Source: Myxococcales bacterium (GTDB lineage: Bacteria > Myxococcota_A > Polyangia > Haliangiales > Haliangiaceae). Taken from it: 64,000 bases of DNA. A model generated the notes under the pieces. That model worked only from the letters and a program-made list of their open reading frames with translations, ran no database searches and was not told the origin of the DNA. The translations under genes and the position numbers were made by a program. The stretch covers positions 1 through 64,000 of the forward strand of contig CANKMW010000044.1 of the NCBI GenBank assembly GCA_947483555.1, given 5' to 3'. Shown in pieces: positions 30,316 to 38,625 of this stretch. The stretch's first letter is position 1. Every line of letters begins with the position of its first letter.

Positions 30316-31611
30316 ATGGACTCGACCACGCCGCATCAGGCGACGTCGCTGCCGGTGCGCGGCCTCGCCTGCGAGGTCGCCGAGGGACCGGAGGCCGGCA
30401 GCCGCGCCACCGGGGACGTGATCGCGATCGGCTCCGCCGAAGGCAGCGACCTGCGGCTGCGCGATCCCACGGTGTCGCGCTTCCACGCCGAGCTTCGCCG
30501 CGAGCCGCGCGGCATCCTGGTCGTCGACTGCGGTTCGACCAACGGCACGCTCGCCGGCGCGGTGCGGATCGAGCGCGGCTACGTGCCGCCGGGGACCGCG
30601 CTGCGCCTGGGGGCCACCACGGTGCGCGTGAGCGATGCCGCCGCCGTCGAGATCGAGGTGCACGGCGCCGACGCGCTCGCCGGTCTGGTCGGGCGATCAC
30701 CGGGGATGCGGCGCCTGATGGCCCAGGTGGCGCGCGCGGCGCAGAGCGACGTGTCGGTGCTGGTCACCGGCGAGAGCGGAACCGGCAAGGAGCTGGTGGC
30801 GCGCGCACTGCACGAGCTGGGGCCGCGCCGCGACCGACCGCTGGTGACGGTCGATTGCGGCTCGCTGCTGCCGACGCTGGTGGCCAGCGAGCTGTTCGGG
30901 CACGAGCGCGGCGCGTTCACCGGCGCCGACCGCCTCCACGTCGGTGCGTTCGAGGCGGCGGCCGGCGGCACCGTGTTCCTCGACGAGATCGGCGAGCTGC
31001 AGCCGGCGGTGCAGGCGGCGCTCCTCGGCGTGCTCGAGCGGCGCCGGCTGCGCCGGCTCGGCGGTCGCGCCGAGATCCCGGTCGACGTACGCGTGGTGTC
31101 GGCGACCCACCGCGACCTGCGCGCCGAGGTCAACCAGGGCGGCTTCCGCCTCGATCTGTTCTACCGCCTGGCCGTGGTCACCCTGCACACGCCCGCGCTG
31201 CGCGACCGCCCGGACGACCTCGAGCTGCTGGTCGAACACTTCCTGCGCGACGCCGGCTGGGACGGGCCGCTCGACACGCTGATCTCGCGGGTGGCCATGG
31301 ACGGGCTGCGTCGCCACCACTTCGCCGGCAACGTGCGCGAGCTGCGCAACCTGGTCGAGGCCGCGATCGCGATGGGCGAACCGCCGCCGCTCGAGTCGTC
31401 GGCGCCGGCCAGCGCGCCGGCCCAGCTCGCGGTCGACGTCGACGCTCCCTATGGCGAGGCGCGCGCAGCGCTGACCGCGGCCTTCGAGCGCCGTTACGTC
31501 GAGGCGCTGCTGGCTCGAACCGGGGGCAACGTCTCGGCGGCCGCGCGCCATGCGCGCATGACGCGCTCCCATCTCAACGAGCTGATCCAGAAGCACCGCC
31601 GTCCGCCGTGA
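30316..31611 (+). CDS. FHA-domain sigma54-dependent transcriptional activator
   Basis: A 431-residue bacterial enhancer-binding protein. The FHA domain covers residues about 30-105 (IGSAEGSDLRLRD, SRFHAEL, GSTNGT). A sigma54 AAA+ domain follows with Walker A GESGTGKE (152-159), the sigma54-contact loop GAFTGA (200-205), Walker B GGTVFLDEIGEL and the arginine-finger region FRLDLFYRL. A Fis-type HTH is at the C end (GGNVSAAARHARMTRSHLNEL). FHA-containing activators are a myxobacterial speciality and read phosphothreonine marks set by Ser/Thr kinases, so the kinase at 33422-35047 is a candidate partner. Target promoters are unknown; no -24/-12 element was confidently found nearby. Confidence 0.95.
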   Translation: MDSTTPHQATSLPVRGLACEVAEGPEAGSRATGDVIAIGSAEGSDLRLRDPTVSRFHAELRREPRGILVVDCGSTNGTLAGAVRIERGYVPPGTALRLGATTVRVSDAAAVEIEVHGADALAGLVGRSPGMRRLMAQVARAAQSDVSVLVTGESGTGKELVARALHELGPRRDRPLVTVDCGSLLPTLVASELFGHERGAFTGADRLHVGAFEAAAGGTVFLDEIGELQPAVQAALLGVLERRRLRRLGGRAEIPVDVRVVSATHRDLRAEVNQGGFRLDLFYRLAVVTLHTPALRDRPDDLELLVEHFLRDAGWDGPLDTLISRVAMDGLRRHHFAGNVRELRNLVEAAIAMGEPPPLESSAPASAPAQLAVDVDAPYGEARAALTAAFERRYVEALLARTGGNVSAAARHARMTRSHLNELIQKHRRPP

Positions 31612-31636
31612 CGGAACGCGTCCCGGTCGCGACGAC

Positions 31637-32299
31637 TCACTGGCCCGGGCCGGCGGCGCAGGCGAAGACCTCGGCGCTGCAGCGATCGGACAGCGTGTCG
31701 AGCGAGAGCTGGACCTCGTCGACGTCGTCGAGGACCACCGGACAGCTATAGGCGCAGCCGAACACGTCGGCGAGGTCGAATGGCGGGTAGGCGCCGCCGG
31801 CGGCGCTGGTGAGGGCGGCGCACGGCGCGGTGGTCGCCACCGCCCGGACCAGCACCGGGCCGTCGGGGCCGTCGCGGACCACCGTGCCGGCGGCGGCGAG
31901 CTGGCGGTAGATCTCATCGACGACCGCGGTCATGCTCTGCGACGCATCGAGGTCGATCGGAGCGCAGAAGCGGCCGTCGGCGACCAGCACCGGCGCGCAG
32001 CCGCGCTCGTTGCACCACGTCAGCAGCTCCTCACCGCGACATCCGGGGACGTCGCCGCCGAGATCGAGCAGGTCCACGACCACGTTGAAGCGCAGGCGGC
32101 CCTGGACCAGGGCCCGCGCCGACAGCAGCTGGCCGCTGGCGTCGCGGCAGGTCAGGCCCTGGGTCAGGGTGTTTTCATCGGGACCGAGCAGCAGGCGGAC
32201 CTCGTGATCGCGGGCGCACGCCGGCGCCACCGCGGCAGCCAGCACGGCGGCGGTGAGGGCGGCGCCGGCGCGGCGGCGAACGGCAAGGCAACGCACCAT
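31637..32299 (-). CDS. Predicted secreted protein, 220 aa
   Basis: The N terminus (MVRCLAVRRRAGAALTAAVL, ending near APACARDHEV) is a signal peptide, possibly a lipobox (APAC). The mature protein contains eight or more cysteines (for example CRGEELLTWCNERGC and FGCAYSCPVVL), suggesting disulfides in the periplasm or outside. No known domain. Its ATG shares one base with the stop of the upstream PEGA-like gene (TGATG), so the two are translationally coupled. It converges on the FHA-sigma54 activator gene. Confidence 0.75.
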   Translation of the reverse strand: MVRCLAVRRRAGAALTAAVLAAAVAPACARDHEVRLLLGPDENTLTQGLTCRDASGQLLSARALVQGRLRFNVVVDLLDLGGDVPGCRGEELLTWCNERGCAPVLVADGRFCAPIDLDASQSMTAVVDEIYRQLAAAGTVVRDGPDGPVLVRAVATTAPCAALTSAAGGAYPPFDLADVFGCAYSCPVVLDDVDEVQLSLDTLSDRCSAEVFACAAGPGQ

Positions 32300-33393
32300 C
32301 AGAACCCGACCTCGGTGTGGATCTCCGGCTCGATCAGGATCGCGGCGGTGATCGTCGCCGCGACCAGCGCGGCGGCGCCGATCGCCAGCCAGAAGCGCGG
32401 TCGCCGGTGCAGCGGTACCCGATCGACCAGCCCGCCGCGCACGGTCAGATCGCGAGCCAGCGCCAGGGCCTGGCGCGGTGGGCGTTCGCCACGGGCCTTG
32501 ACCACGCCGTCGACGATCAGCGCGCCGCGCAGACGCGCACCGACGCCGAGGTAGAGCACGCGGCGTGCCTCGACCGCCCGGGCCACGAGCGCCAGACCGT
32601 CGTCGTCGTCGGGCCGAAGGCCACGTCCGGTCCGCGCCCGCCACTGCACCACGGCCAGCGCTGGCGCCGCCGGCGCCAGCGCTGGGGTGAACGGCGCGGC
32701 GGCGGGGGCGCGCACCAGGCGCCACAGCGGCTCGAACCCGTCGGCGTCGACGGCGACGACGTGGTCACCCGGCGTCACTTCGACCGTGCATGGCAGCACG
32801 CACTCGGCGGGCCGCCCGTCGACGCCCAGCCCGGCGCCGGCATGCCCGGCGACGGTGAGCGGTACGCGCGGGGTCGCGCCGGCGCGGTCGAGCGCCGCGA
32901 CCAGCACCGCCTCGACGTCGGGCGTCACGGCGCCCGCGTCGGGCGGCAGCTCGAGGCCGAAGCCGGCGAGCTGCGCGGCGATGGACTCGGTCTCGGCGCG
33001 CGCCATCCGTCCCCACGCGCAGGCGGCGCGCCACACCAGCACGCGCGCCGCCAGATCGCGGCGCCCGCTGGCCAGCAGCGGCGGCACCCCGACCGGCTCG
33101 AGCGACGTCACGCACGCCTCGAAGTCGCCACGCTCGAGGTACGCGGCGCGCGCCGCGGCGACGGCGGCCGCGGTCCGATCGATGGGCGTCGGCCGCGGCC
33201 GCGGTAGCTCGACGCGGCGCAGCGTGAACCCCGGAAGCTCGCCGTTGTCGAGGTCACCGGCGACGGCGGCGGCGGTGGTGGGCTCGCCGTCGATGAGGAC
33301 GGCGAGCGTGAGCGGCGCCACGGGACGCGCGCGAGCACAGGCGCCGAACGCAGCGATCGCGGTCACCGCGGCCAGAGCGTCACGTCGCTTCAT
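32299..33393 (-). CDS. Secreted PEGA-like protein with C-terminal membrane anchor
   Basis: A 364-residue protein starting MKRRDALAAVTAIAAFGACA (lipobox-like FGAC). A helical, TPR-like region lies at about 70-150. A PEGA-like beta module is suggested by LPCTVEVTPGDHVVAVDADGF. A hydrophobic segment near the C end (FWLAIGAAALVAATITAAIL) would anchor it in a membrane. ATG 33393 was chosen because it opens the signal peptide. It is divergent from the Ser/Thr kinase gene with only 28 bp between starts, and shares one base with the next gene. Similar PEGA/kinase neighbours are common in myxobacteria; function is unknown. Confidence 0.7.
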   Translation of the reverse strand: MKRRDALAAVTAIAAFGACARARPVAPLTLAVLIDGEPTTAAAVAGDLDNGELPGFTLRRVELPRPRPTPIDRTAAAVAAARAAYLERGDFEACVTSLEPVGVPPLLASGRRDLAARVLVWRAACAWGRMARAETESIAAQLAGFGLELPPDAGAVTPDVEAVLVAALDRAGATPRVPLTVAGHAGAGLGVDGRPAECVLPCTVEVTPGDHVVAVDADGFEPLWRLVRAPAAAPFTPALAPAAPALAVVQWRARTGRGLRPDDDDGLALVARAVEARRVLYLGVGARLRGALIVDGVVKARGERPPRQALALARDLTVRGGLVDRVPLHRRPRFWLAIGAAALVAATITAAILIEPEIHTEVGF

Positions 33394-33421
33394 CGTCGAC
33401 CTGCATGGTAACATCGACGAA

Positions 33422-35047
33422 GTGCTCGCCGACGGTTCTCGCGACGGCCGTCGCTACCGCATGCTGCGCCGGCTCGGCGCCGGTGGCATGGCGGAGGTCT
33501 TCGAGGCGGTGATGCAGGGCGAGCATGGCTTCGAGCGCCGGGTCGCCATCAAGCGCATCTCGGCGGCCTTGGCCGTCGAGCCCGGCATGGTCGATCGATT
33601 CCTCGACGAGGCCCGCATCGCCAGCCAGCTTCATCACGCGGGCATCGTCGCCGTGCTCGACTACGGCGTCCTCGACGGCCTGCCGTTCCAGGTGCTGGAG
33701 TTCGTCGACGGCCTCGACGCCGCCGAGCTGCTGGCCCGGCTCGGCGGTCAGCTGCCGGTCGACGTCGCGCTCGCCATCGCGGCCGACGTCGCCCACGCCC
33801 TCGACCACGCTCACCGCGCCGTCGACCCCGATGGAGTCGCGCTGGGCATCGTGCACCGTGACGTCAAGCCCGCCAACCTGCTGGTCTCGTGGGACGGCGA
33901 CGTCAAGCTCGGCGACTTCGGGATCGCCTGGGCCCGCGGTCGTGTGGCGCGCACCGAGGCCGGCGTGGCGCGGGGCACCGCCGCGTACATGGCGCCCGAG
34001 CAGCGGGGGCGCGGGCGGATCGACGCGCGCACCGACGTCTACGCCCTGGGCTGCACGCTGCACGTGCTGCTCACCGGCGGCAGCCCGCTGGCCGAGGCCG
34101 AGGCGATCGCGGCCAGCCTGCTCGGCGAGCCGCCGCGCCTCGAGGAGGCCCTGCCAGACGACGTGCGCGCGCTGATCGCCCGCGCCTGCGCCCCCCGCCT
34201 CGACGACCGCTTCGCCGATGCCGCGGCCTTCGCCGCGGCGGTCGGCCCCTTGCTCGCCAACCGCCTGCGGCGCGACGCTCGGGGCCGCGTGCGCGAATTG
34301 CTCGCGCGCGTCCGCGCACCGGCGCCGCGTGCGCCGCTGCTCGATCAGCTGATGGCCGTCGAGATGGTCCTGGCCGCGCCCGAGGAGCCGACCGCCTCGC
34401 TGCGCGGCGCCCGACCCCGCACGTACCGCCTGCGGTCGACCGCCGACACCGGCGGGGGCGACGGCGCCGCCGCACCGCCACCGGCGAGCGTCCCGCCGCC
34501 GCGCGCGTCCGGCCGCGCGCGCATCGCTCGCACGGCGTTCAGGCTCGCGGCCGTCGCCGCCGCCGCCGCCGCCGGGTTCGCGATCACCCGCGAGGCCGGC
34601 CGCGGCGCCGCCGTCAGCGCCGCGCTCCAGCCATCCCCGGCGGTTGCTGCCGCGGTGGCGGCGGATGCTGCGGTGGCGGCGGATGCCGCCTTCACGCCGG
34701 AGGCCGCGGCGCCCGTGAATGCCCCGGCGGCCGCCGGCGCCATCGATCGTCGCCACCCCGCGCCGCTGGCCCGCGCCGGTCGTGAGCCGGAGCGCGCCGG
34801 CAGCGGTACCGCCGATCCATCGCCGGCGATCGAGCGCGGCTGGATCCAGATCGCCGGCCCCGGGCTGGCACGGGCCCGCATCGTCGTCGACGGCGTCGCC
34901 CGCGGCTTCGCGCCCAACCCGATCGAGCTGTCCGTTGGACGTCACCAGGTCGAGGTGATCGGCGAGGACGGCGGCGCCCCGCCGCCGTTCACCGTCGAGG
35001 TCACCTCGTACCACACGCGAGCCCGGCCCCTGCGACCAGCGCCGTGA
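33422..35047 (+). CDS. Hanks-type Ser/Thr protein kinase with transmembrane segment and PEGA-like tail
   Basis: The kinase domain covers residues about 14-270: G-loop LGAGGMAEVF, VAIKRI (Lys44), catalytic loop GIVHRDVKPANLL, LGDFGIAWA, activation-segment GTAAYMAPEQ. After a Pro/Ala linker, a membrane segment (about 375-395, RLAAVAAAAAAGFAI) and an Ala/Asp low-complexity stretch lead to a PEGA-like module (RIVVDGVARGFAPNPIELSVG). Catalysis is thus cytoplasmic, with the tail outside. The GTG at 33422 is the likely start; the first in-frame ATG (33461) lies too close to the G-loop. It is divergent from a PEGA-like secreted-protein gene. Confidence 0.9.
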   Translation: MLADGSRDGRRYRMLRRLGAGGMAEVFEAVMQGEHGFERRVAIKRISAALAVEPGMVDRFLDEARIASQLHHAGIVAVLDYGVLDGLPFQVLEFVDGLDAAELLARLGGQLPVDVALAIAADVAHALDHAHRAVDPDGVALGIVHRDVKPANLLVSWDGDVKLGDFGIAWARGRVARTEAGVARGTAAYMAPEQRGRGRIDARTDVYALGCTLHVLLTGGSPLAEAEAIAASLLGEPPRLEEALPDDVRALIARACAPRLDDRFADAAAFAAAVGPLLANRLRRDARGRVRELLARVRAPAPRAPLLDQLMAVEMVLAAPEEPTASLRGARPRTYRLRSTADTGGGDGAAAPPPASVPPPRASGRARIARTAFRLAAVAAAAAAGFAITREAGRGAAVSAALQPSPAVAAAVAADAAVAADAAFTPEAAAPVNAPAAAGAIDRRHPAPLARAGREPERAGSGTADPSPAIERGWIQIAGPGLARARIVVDGVARGFAPNPIELSVGRHQVEVIGEDGGAPPPFTVEVTSYHTRARPLRPAP

Positions 35048-35059
35048 CCGCACCGGGGC

Positions 35060-35509
35060 TCAGCGCGCCGCGCCCGCTGCGATCCAGCGCTCGACGGCCT
35101 CGAGCTTCGGTTCGCACAGGAGCGGATTGTTGAGCGGCATGGTTCCACCGGGCGGCAGTGGTCCCGCACGGTGACCAAGCGCCACCAGCAGGTAGCTGCC
35201 GGCGGGATCGCCAGCGGCGACGAGTTGCCGGCCAGGTTGGGCCAGCGACGGCTGCCCGACCAGGCTGTCGTAGGCCAGGCCGGCCTCGAGGTTGAGGCCG
35301 AGGGCGTCGGTCGCGGCACCCTTGTGGCACGCCGAGAACGCGCCGCAGCTCGGCTGGAAGATGTTGGCCTCGAGCCACGTGAAGTCGCTGTGGCTCTCCG
35401 CGGCGAGGCAGGACACCGAGGCACCGGCGTCGGTTCCGGGATCGTCGCTGGTCTCACACCCGCCGGCGAGCAACGCGGCGGCGAGCACATGGAGTCGCAG
35501 GTTGGTCAT
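35060..35509 (-). CDS. Cytochrome c-like lipoprotein with unusual heme motif
   Basis: A 149-residue lipoprotein opening MTNLRLHVLAAALLAGGCET (lipobox AGGC). The mature region has SCGAFSACHKG, that is Cys-x5-Cys-His instead of Cys-x2-Cys-His, preceded by ANIFQPSCG, a pattern seen in planctomycete/myxobacterial cytochrome c-like domains. A Met that could serve as distal ligand occurs in GGTMPLNNP. Heme binding is uncertain given the spacing. It converges on the Ser/Thr kinase gene (12 bp apart). Confidence 0.7.
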   Translation of the reverse strand: MTNLRLHVLAAALLAGGCETSDDPGTDAGASVSCLAAESHSDFTWLEANIFQPSCGAFSACHKGAATDALGLNLEAGLAYDSLVGQPSLAQPGRQLVAAGDPAGSYLLVALGHRAGPLPPGGTMPLNNPLLCEPKLEAVERWIAAGAAR

Positions 35510-35731
35510 GACCAACCCCAAAGCAGGCAGCGTGCCGTCGCCGCCACCAGGCGTGGCGGGCGGTTGCAGCTCACTGACGTCCGCCGCGCCGGTCAGGTGA
35601 CCGCCGCGGCGGTCACTCCGGGGTCGTCCGGGGCATCGCGACGCCACCCGACGTGGCAACGGTCGGCATCGTCGGGCTCCCGCGCAGTTCCGCGTTGACG
35701 CCGACGCCGCGATGGTGTGAGGATGGCCCGG

Positions 35732-36043
35732 ATGAACCGGTTCGCCTTCCTCCTGATCGGCGCCTCGCTGCTGCTGGCGTGCAAGGGCGATCCGCCGCGG
35801 TTCGCCGACGCCGGGCCGCCGCTGGATGCGCCGTCCTTCGACGGCATGGTGGTCGACGCTGGCGTCGATGCCGCCGCCGATGCCGCCGCCGTCGGGCACC
35901 CCGGAACCGGCACGGTGACCGGCGCGGTCAAGGCGTCGAGCCCGAACTACACGCTGTACGGGACCTTGCGCAGCGGCGACGGCTCGTCGTCCTCACCCGG
36001 CTATCAGCGCCGCGGCGGGATCACCGGAGCCACGCAACCGTGA
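35732..36043 (+). CDS. Small predicted lipoprotein, 103 aa
   Basis: The ATG at 35732 opens MNRFAFLLIGASLLLACKGD (lipobox LLAC) and has a GAGG ribosome binding site 9 bp upstream; an in-frame ATG at 35723 is less well placed. The mature part is a low-complexity Ala/Asp/Gly chain (DAGVDAAADAAAVG) and a short C-terminal region containing NYTLYGTLRSGDGS. There is no recognisable domain. It is followed, 38 bp on, by the collagen-like protein gene, and the two could be co-transcribed. Confidence 0.65.
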   Translation: MNRFAFLLIGASLLLACKGDPPRFADAGPPLDAPSFDGMVVDAGVDAAADAAAVGHPGTGTVTGAVKASSPNYTLYGTLRSGDGSSSSPGYQRRGGITGATQP

Positions 36044-36081
36044 CCTCGCACGCACGCGATCAACGTGATCAAGGAATCGCC

Positions 36082-37644
36082 ATGAAGCTCACCACGATAT
36101 CTGTCGCCGCGGTCCTGTTGCTCCTCGTGGCCCCGAACGCCCACGCCGATCAGGGCGACGTGCCCGCGCTCCTCACCCAGACCGGGCGCCTGTTCGACGC
36201 CAGCCGGCAGCCGGTCGCCGGCAACGTCGCGATGGTGTTCTCGCTCTACGATGTGCCGAACGGCGGAACCGCAACCTGGACCGAGAGCCACGCGGTCGTG
36301 CTCGACGACGGCTACTTCATCGTCGGGCTCGGTGGCACGGTCGCGCTGCCGATGCTCGACGGGACGCCGAAGTACCTCGGCATCCGGATCGCCGCCGACC
36401 CCGAGATGACCCCACGCGAGGAGCTGGTGAGCGTGCCGTATGCGATCCTCGCCGGCGACGTGGTCGGCGACATCCACCCCGCCACGGTCTCGGTCGGCGG
36501 CGGCACCGTGATCAACGCCCAGGGGCGATGGGTCGGCGATCCGACCGGCCTGGTCGGTCCGCAGGGCGCGACCGGCGCGACCGGCGCGACCGGCACACAA
36601 GGACCGATCGGTCTCACCGGCGCCACCGGCGCGACCGGGTCACAGGGGACGATCGGCGCCACCGGCGCACAAGGACCGATCGGCCTCACCGGCGCGACCG
36701 GCGCGACCGGGTCACAGGGCACGATCGGCCTCACCGGCGCGACCGGCGCGACCGGGTCACAGGGCACGATCGGCCTCACCGGCGCGACCGGCGCGGCGGG
36801 CGCGACCGGACCCCGCGGACTGCAGGGACTGATCGGCCTCACCGGCGCGACCGGGTCACAGGGACCGATCGGTCTCACCGGCGCCACCGGCGCGACCGGT
36901 TCACAGGGTCTGATCGGTCTCACCGGCGCCACCGGCGCGACCGGTTCACAGGGTCTGATCGGTCTCACCGGCGCGACCGGAGCGACTGGCGCCACCGGTG
37001 CCGCCGGCGCGATCGGGCCGCTCGGATTGACGGGCCTGACCGGCGCGACCGGCGCGACCGGCCTCACCGGCGCGACCGGCTCAGCAGGCGCGACCGGTAC
37101 CACCGGCGCCGTGGGCGCGACCGGGTCCCAGGGACCGATCGGTCTCACCGGCGCCACCGGCCTCACCGGCGCAACCGGCGCCGCGGGAGCCACAGGTGCG
37201 ATCGGGCCGCGGGGATTGACCGGCCTCACCGGCGCGACCGGATCGACCGGCGCGACGGGATCGACCGGATCGACCGGATCGACCGGATCGACGGGACCGC
37301 AAGGGCCAGCCGGGCCGACCAGCATCGCCAGCTGTCCGAGCGGGATGCGCCAGATCGACACCGCGACCTCGACGCTCTGCTACGACGTCGGCATCGTCGG
37401 GAACTGGGATCAGGCCGACGACTTCTGCGATGGCATGTTCCGCGCTCGGCTGTGCACGTTGCACCAGTGGCGCGCCGCGATCTGTCGCGCCGGGCTCGCC
37501 AACCCGGGACGCTCGTGGACGCCCAACGTCGTCGGGACCGCGACCTTCGCGACCGTGTCGGGGTGCATCGGCGAGGCGGTCGGGACCTCGCAGTACACCA
37601 ACCAGCTGCGCGGTCCGTGCTGTCTGGAGTGGATGCGCTACTGA
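36082..37644 (+). CDS. Secreted collagen-like (Gly-X-Thr repeat) protein
   Basis: A 520-residue protein with signal peptide (ends near NAHADQ), an N-terminal beta domain of about 125 residues (residues 25-150) and roughly 250 residues of uninterrupted Gly-X-Y triplets dominated by GAT, GLT, GSQ, GPI. A C-terminal domain of about 105 residues carries six or more cysteines (SCPSGMRQID, LCYDVG, FCDGMF, GPCCLEW). The repeat region should form a collagen-type triple helix displayed outside the cell, with the Cys-rich end as a trimerisation or binding head. ATG 36082 follows AAGGAA. Copy-number change is likely because the DNA repeats are almost identical. Confidence 0.9.
   Translation: MKLTTISVAAVLLLLVAPNAHADQGDVPALLTQTGRLFDASRQPVAGNVAMVFSLYDVPNGGTATWTESHAVVLDDGYFIVGLGGTVALPMLDGTPKYLGIRIAADPEMTPREELVSVPYAILAGDVVGDIHPATVSVGGGTVINAQGRWVGDPTGLVGPQGATGATGATGTQGPIGLTGATGATGSQGTIGATGAQGPIGLTGATGATGSQGTIGLTGATGATGSQGTIGLTGATGAAGATGPRGLQGLIGLTGATGSQGPIGLTGATGATGSQGLIGLTGATGATGSQGLIGLTGATGATGATGAAGAIGPLGLTGLTGATGATGLTGATGSAGATGTTGAVGATGSQGPIGLTGATGLTGATGAAGATGAIGPRGLTGLTGATGSTGATGSTGSTGSTGSTGPQGPAGPTSIASCPSGMRQIDTATSTLCYDVGIVGNWDQADDFCDGMFRARLCTLHQWRAAICRAGLANPGRSWTPNVVGTATFATVSGCIGEAVGTSQYTNQLRGPCCLEWMRY
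36550..37313 (+). repeat. Tandem DNA repeats coding for the collagen-like region
   Basis: The stretch is built from 9-bp (ACCGGCGCG-type) units grouped into larger near-identical blocks of 45-60 bp, such as the repeated GGTCTCACCGGCGCCACCGG. All units preserve the Gly-X-Thr reading frame, so length variation stays in frame. Several blocks are identical copies, indicating recent duplication. Confidence 0.9.
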
Positions 37645-37660
37645 CCGGCCGACCGGCCAC

Positions 37661-38602
37661 TCACGGCTTGGCGGCCGGCTTGAAGTCGAGCGCCTTGTCC
37701 ATGAACACGAATCCGTGGCACGCCTCGGTCGAGGTACAGCGATCGCCGTGGTCATAGCCACCGGGCTGGAACCAGTACGTGCCGGGCGCGAGCGGCTCAC
37801 CCTCACCGGTCTCGTGCGGCAGCCAGTGCGCCGGCGCACCGTCGATCACGACCGCGTGATAGTCGGAGGTGTGGCTGTGCAGCCCGGAGTTGCCGCCCGG
37901 CGGTACCTCGATCAGCCATCCGACCGGGCCGGTCTTGGGATCGCCATGCACGAAGGCCCCCTTCGCGCCCTCGGGATGGGTGGGATCGAGCGGCGCGAAC
38001 TTGGCGTCCTTGCGCGCGGTGAGCGTGTACTTGCCGGTCGCCGGCGCCTTCGCCTTGGGCGTCGCGGTCATGTCGAACGCGCCCGGCATGATGATGAAGA
38101 GCACGCACGGCTCCTTGCCGGTGCAGTCGTCGCCGTGGGCCTGGGTTCCGGGCTGGAACCAGTAGCTCCCGGCCGCCAGCGGCTTGGCCTTCTTCTCGCC
38201 GCCCGCCAGCCAGTGTCGCGGCGCGCCGCTGACCACGACGGCGTGATAGTCGGACGTGTGCGTGTGAACCCCGGACTTGCCGCCCGGTGGCACCTTGAGG
38301 AAGAAGGCGCCGCCCGACGTCGCGTCGCCGTGCAACACCGCCAGCTCGGGCCCTGGCCCGTCGGGATTGAGCGGCGCATAGGTCAGCGCCGAGGGCGCGA
38401 TGAGCGCGTAGCCGCCGATATCGGGCGGCGATGGCGGTGGCGCCGGCTTGGCGACTGCGCCGGTGTCGCCGGTCCCACCGGTGTCGCCGGTCCCACCGGT
38501 GTCGGCGGTGTCGCCGGTGACATCGGGGGTCGGCTTGTCCGGTTGCTTGGATCCGCCCGAACAGCCGATCAACACCACCGCGCTTGCGAGTTTGAGCTTC
38601 AT
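37661..38602 (-). CDS. Lipoprotein with two cupin (DUF4437-like) domains
   Basis: A 313-residue lipoprotein. MKLKLASAVVLIGCSGG has lipobox LIGC, followed by a repeat linker (GDTGGTGDTGG). Two homologous cupin domains follow, each with the ligand pattern VPPGGxSGxHxHTSDYHAVV, then a W-F-Q-P-G-x-x-x-HGD strand (residues about 65-185 and 190-310). Each can bind one metal ion. Cysteine pairs near the second strand (DDCTGKEPC, DRCTSTEAC) are conserved between copies. The protein should sit in the periplasm or outer membrane. The substrate is unknown. It converges on the collagen-like protein gene. Confidence 0.82.
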   Translation of the reverse strand: MKLKLASAVVLIGCSGGSKQPDKPTPDVTGDTADTGGTGDTGGTGDTGAVAKPAPPPSPPDIGGYALIAPSALTYAPLNPDGPGPELAVLHGDATSGGAFFLKVPPGGKSGVHTHTSDYHAVVVSGAPRHWLAGGEKKAKPLAAGSYWFQPGTQAHGDDCTGKEPCVLFIIMPGAFDMTATPKAKAPATGKYTLTARKDAKFAPLDPTHPEGAKGAFVHGDPKTGPVGWLIEVPPGGNSGLHSHTSDYHAVVIDGAPAHWLPHETGEGEPLAPGTYWFQPGGYDHGDRCTSTEACHGFVFMDKALDFKPAAKP

Positions 38603-38625
38603 GCCGGGACCCTAACCGAAAACCG

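Noticed and set aside
36550..37313. A CRISPR-like array because of regularly spaced repeats.
   Set aside because: The units are 9-bp multiples that code for Gly-X-Thr in frame, with no unique spacers.
38441..38520. Minisatellite-type repeat (CCGGTGTCGCCGGTCCCA) inside the double-cupin gene.
   Set aside because: It only encodes the short GDTGGT linker of the lipoprotein and is already described with that gene.
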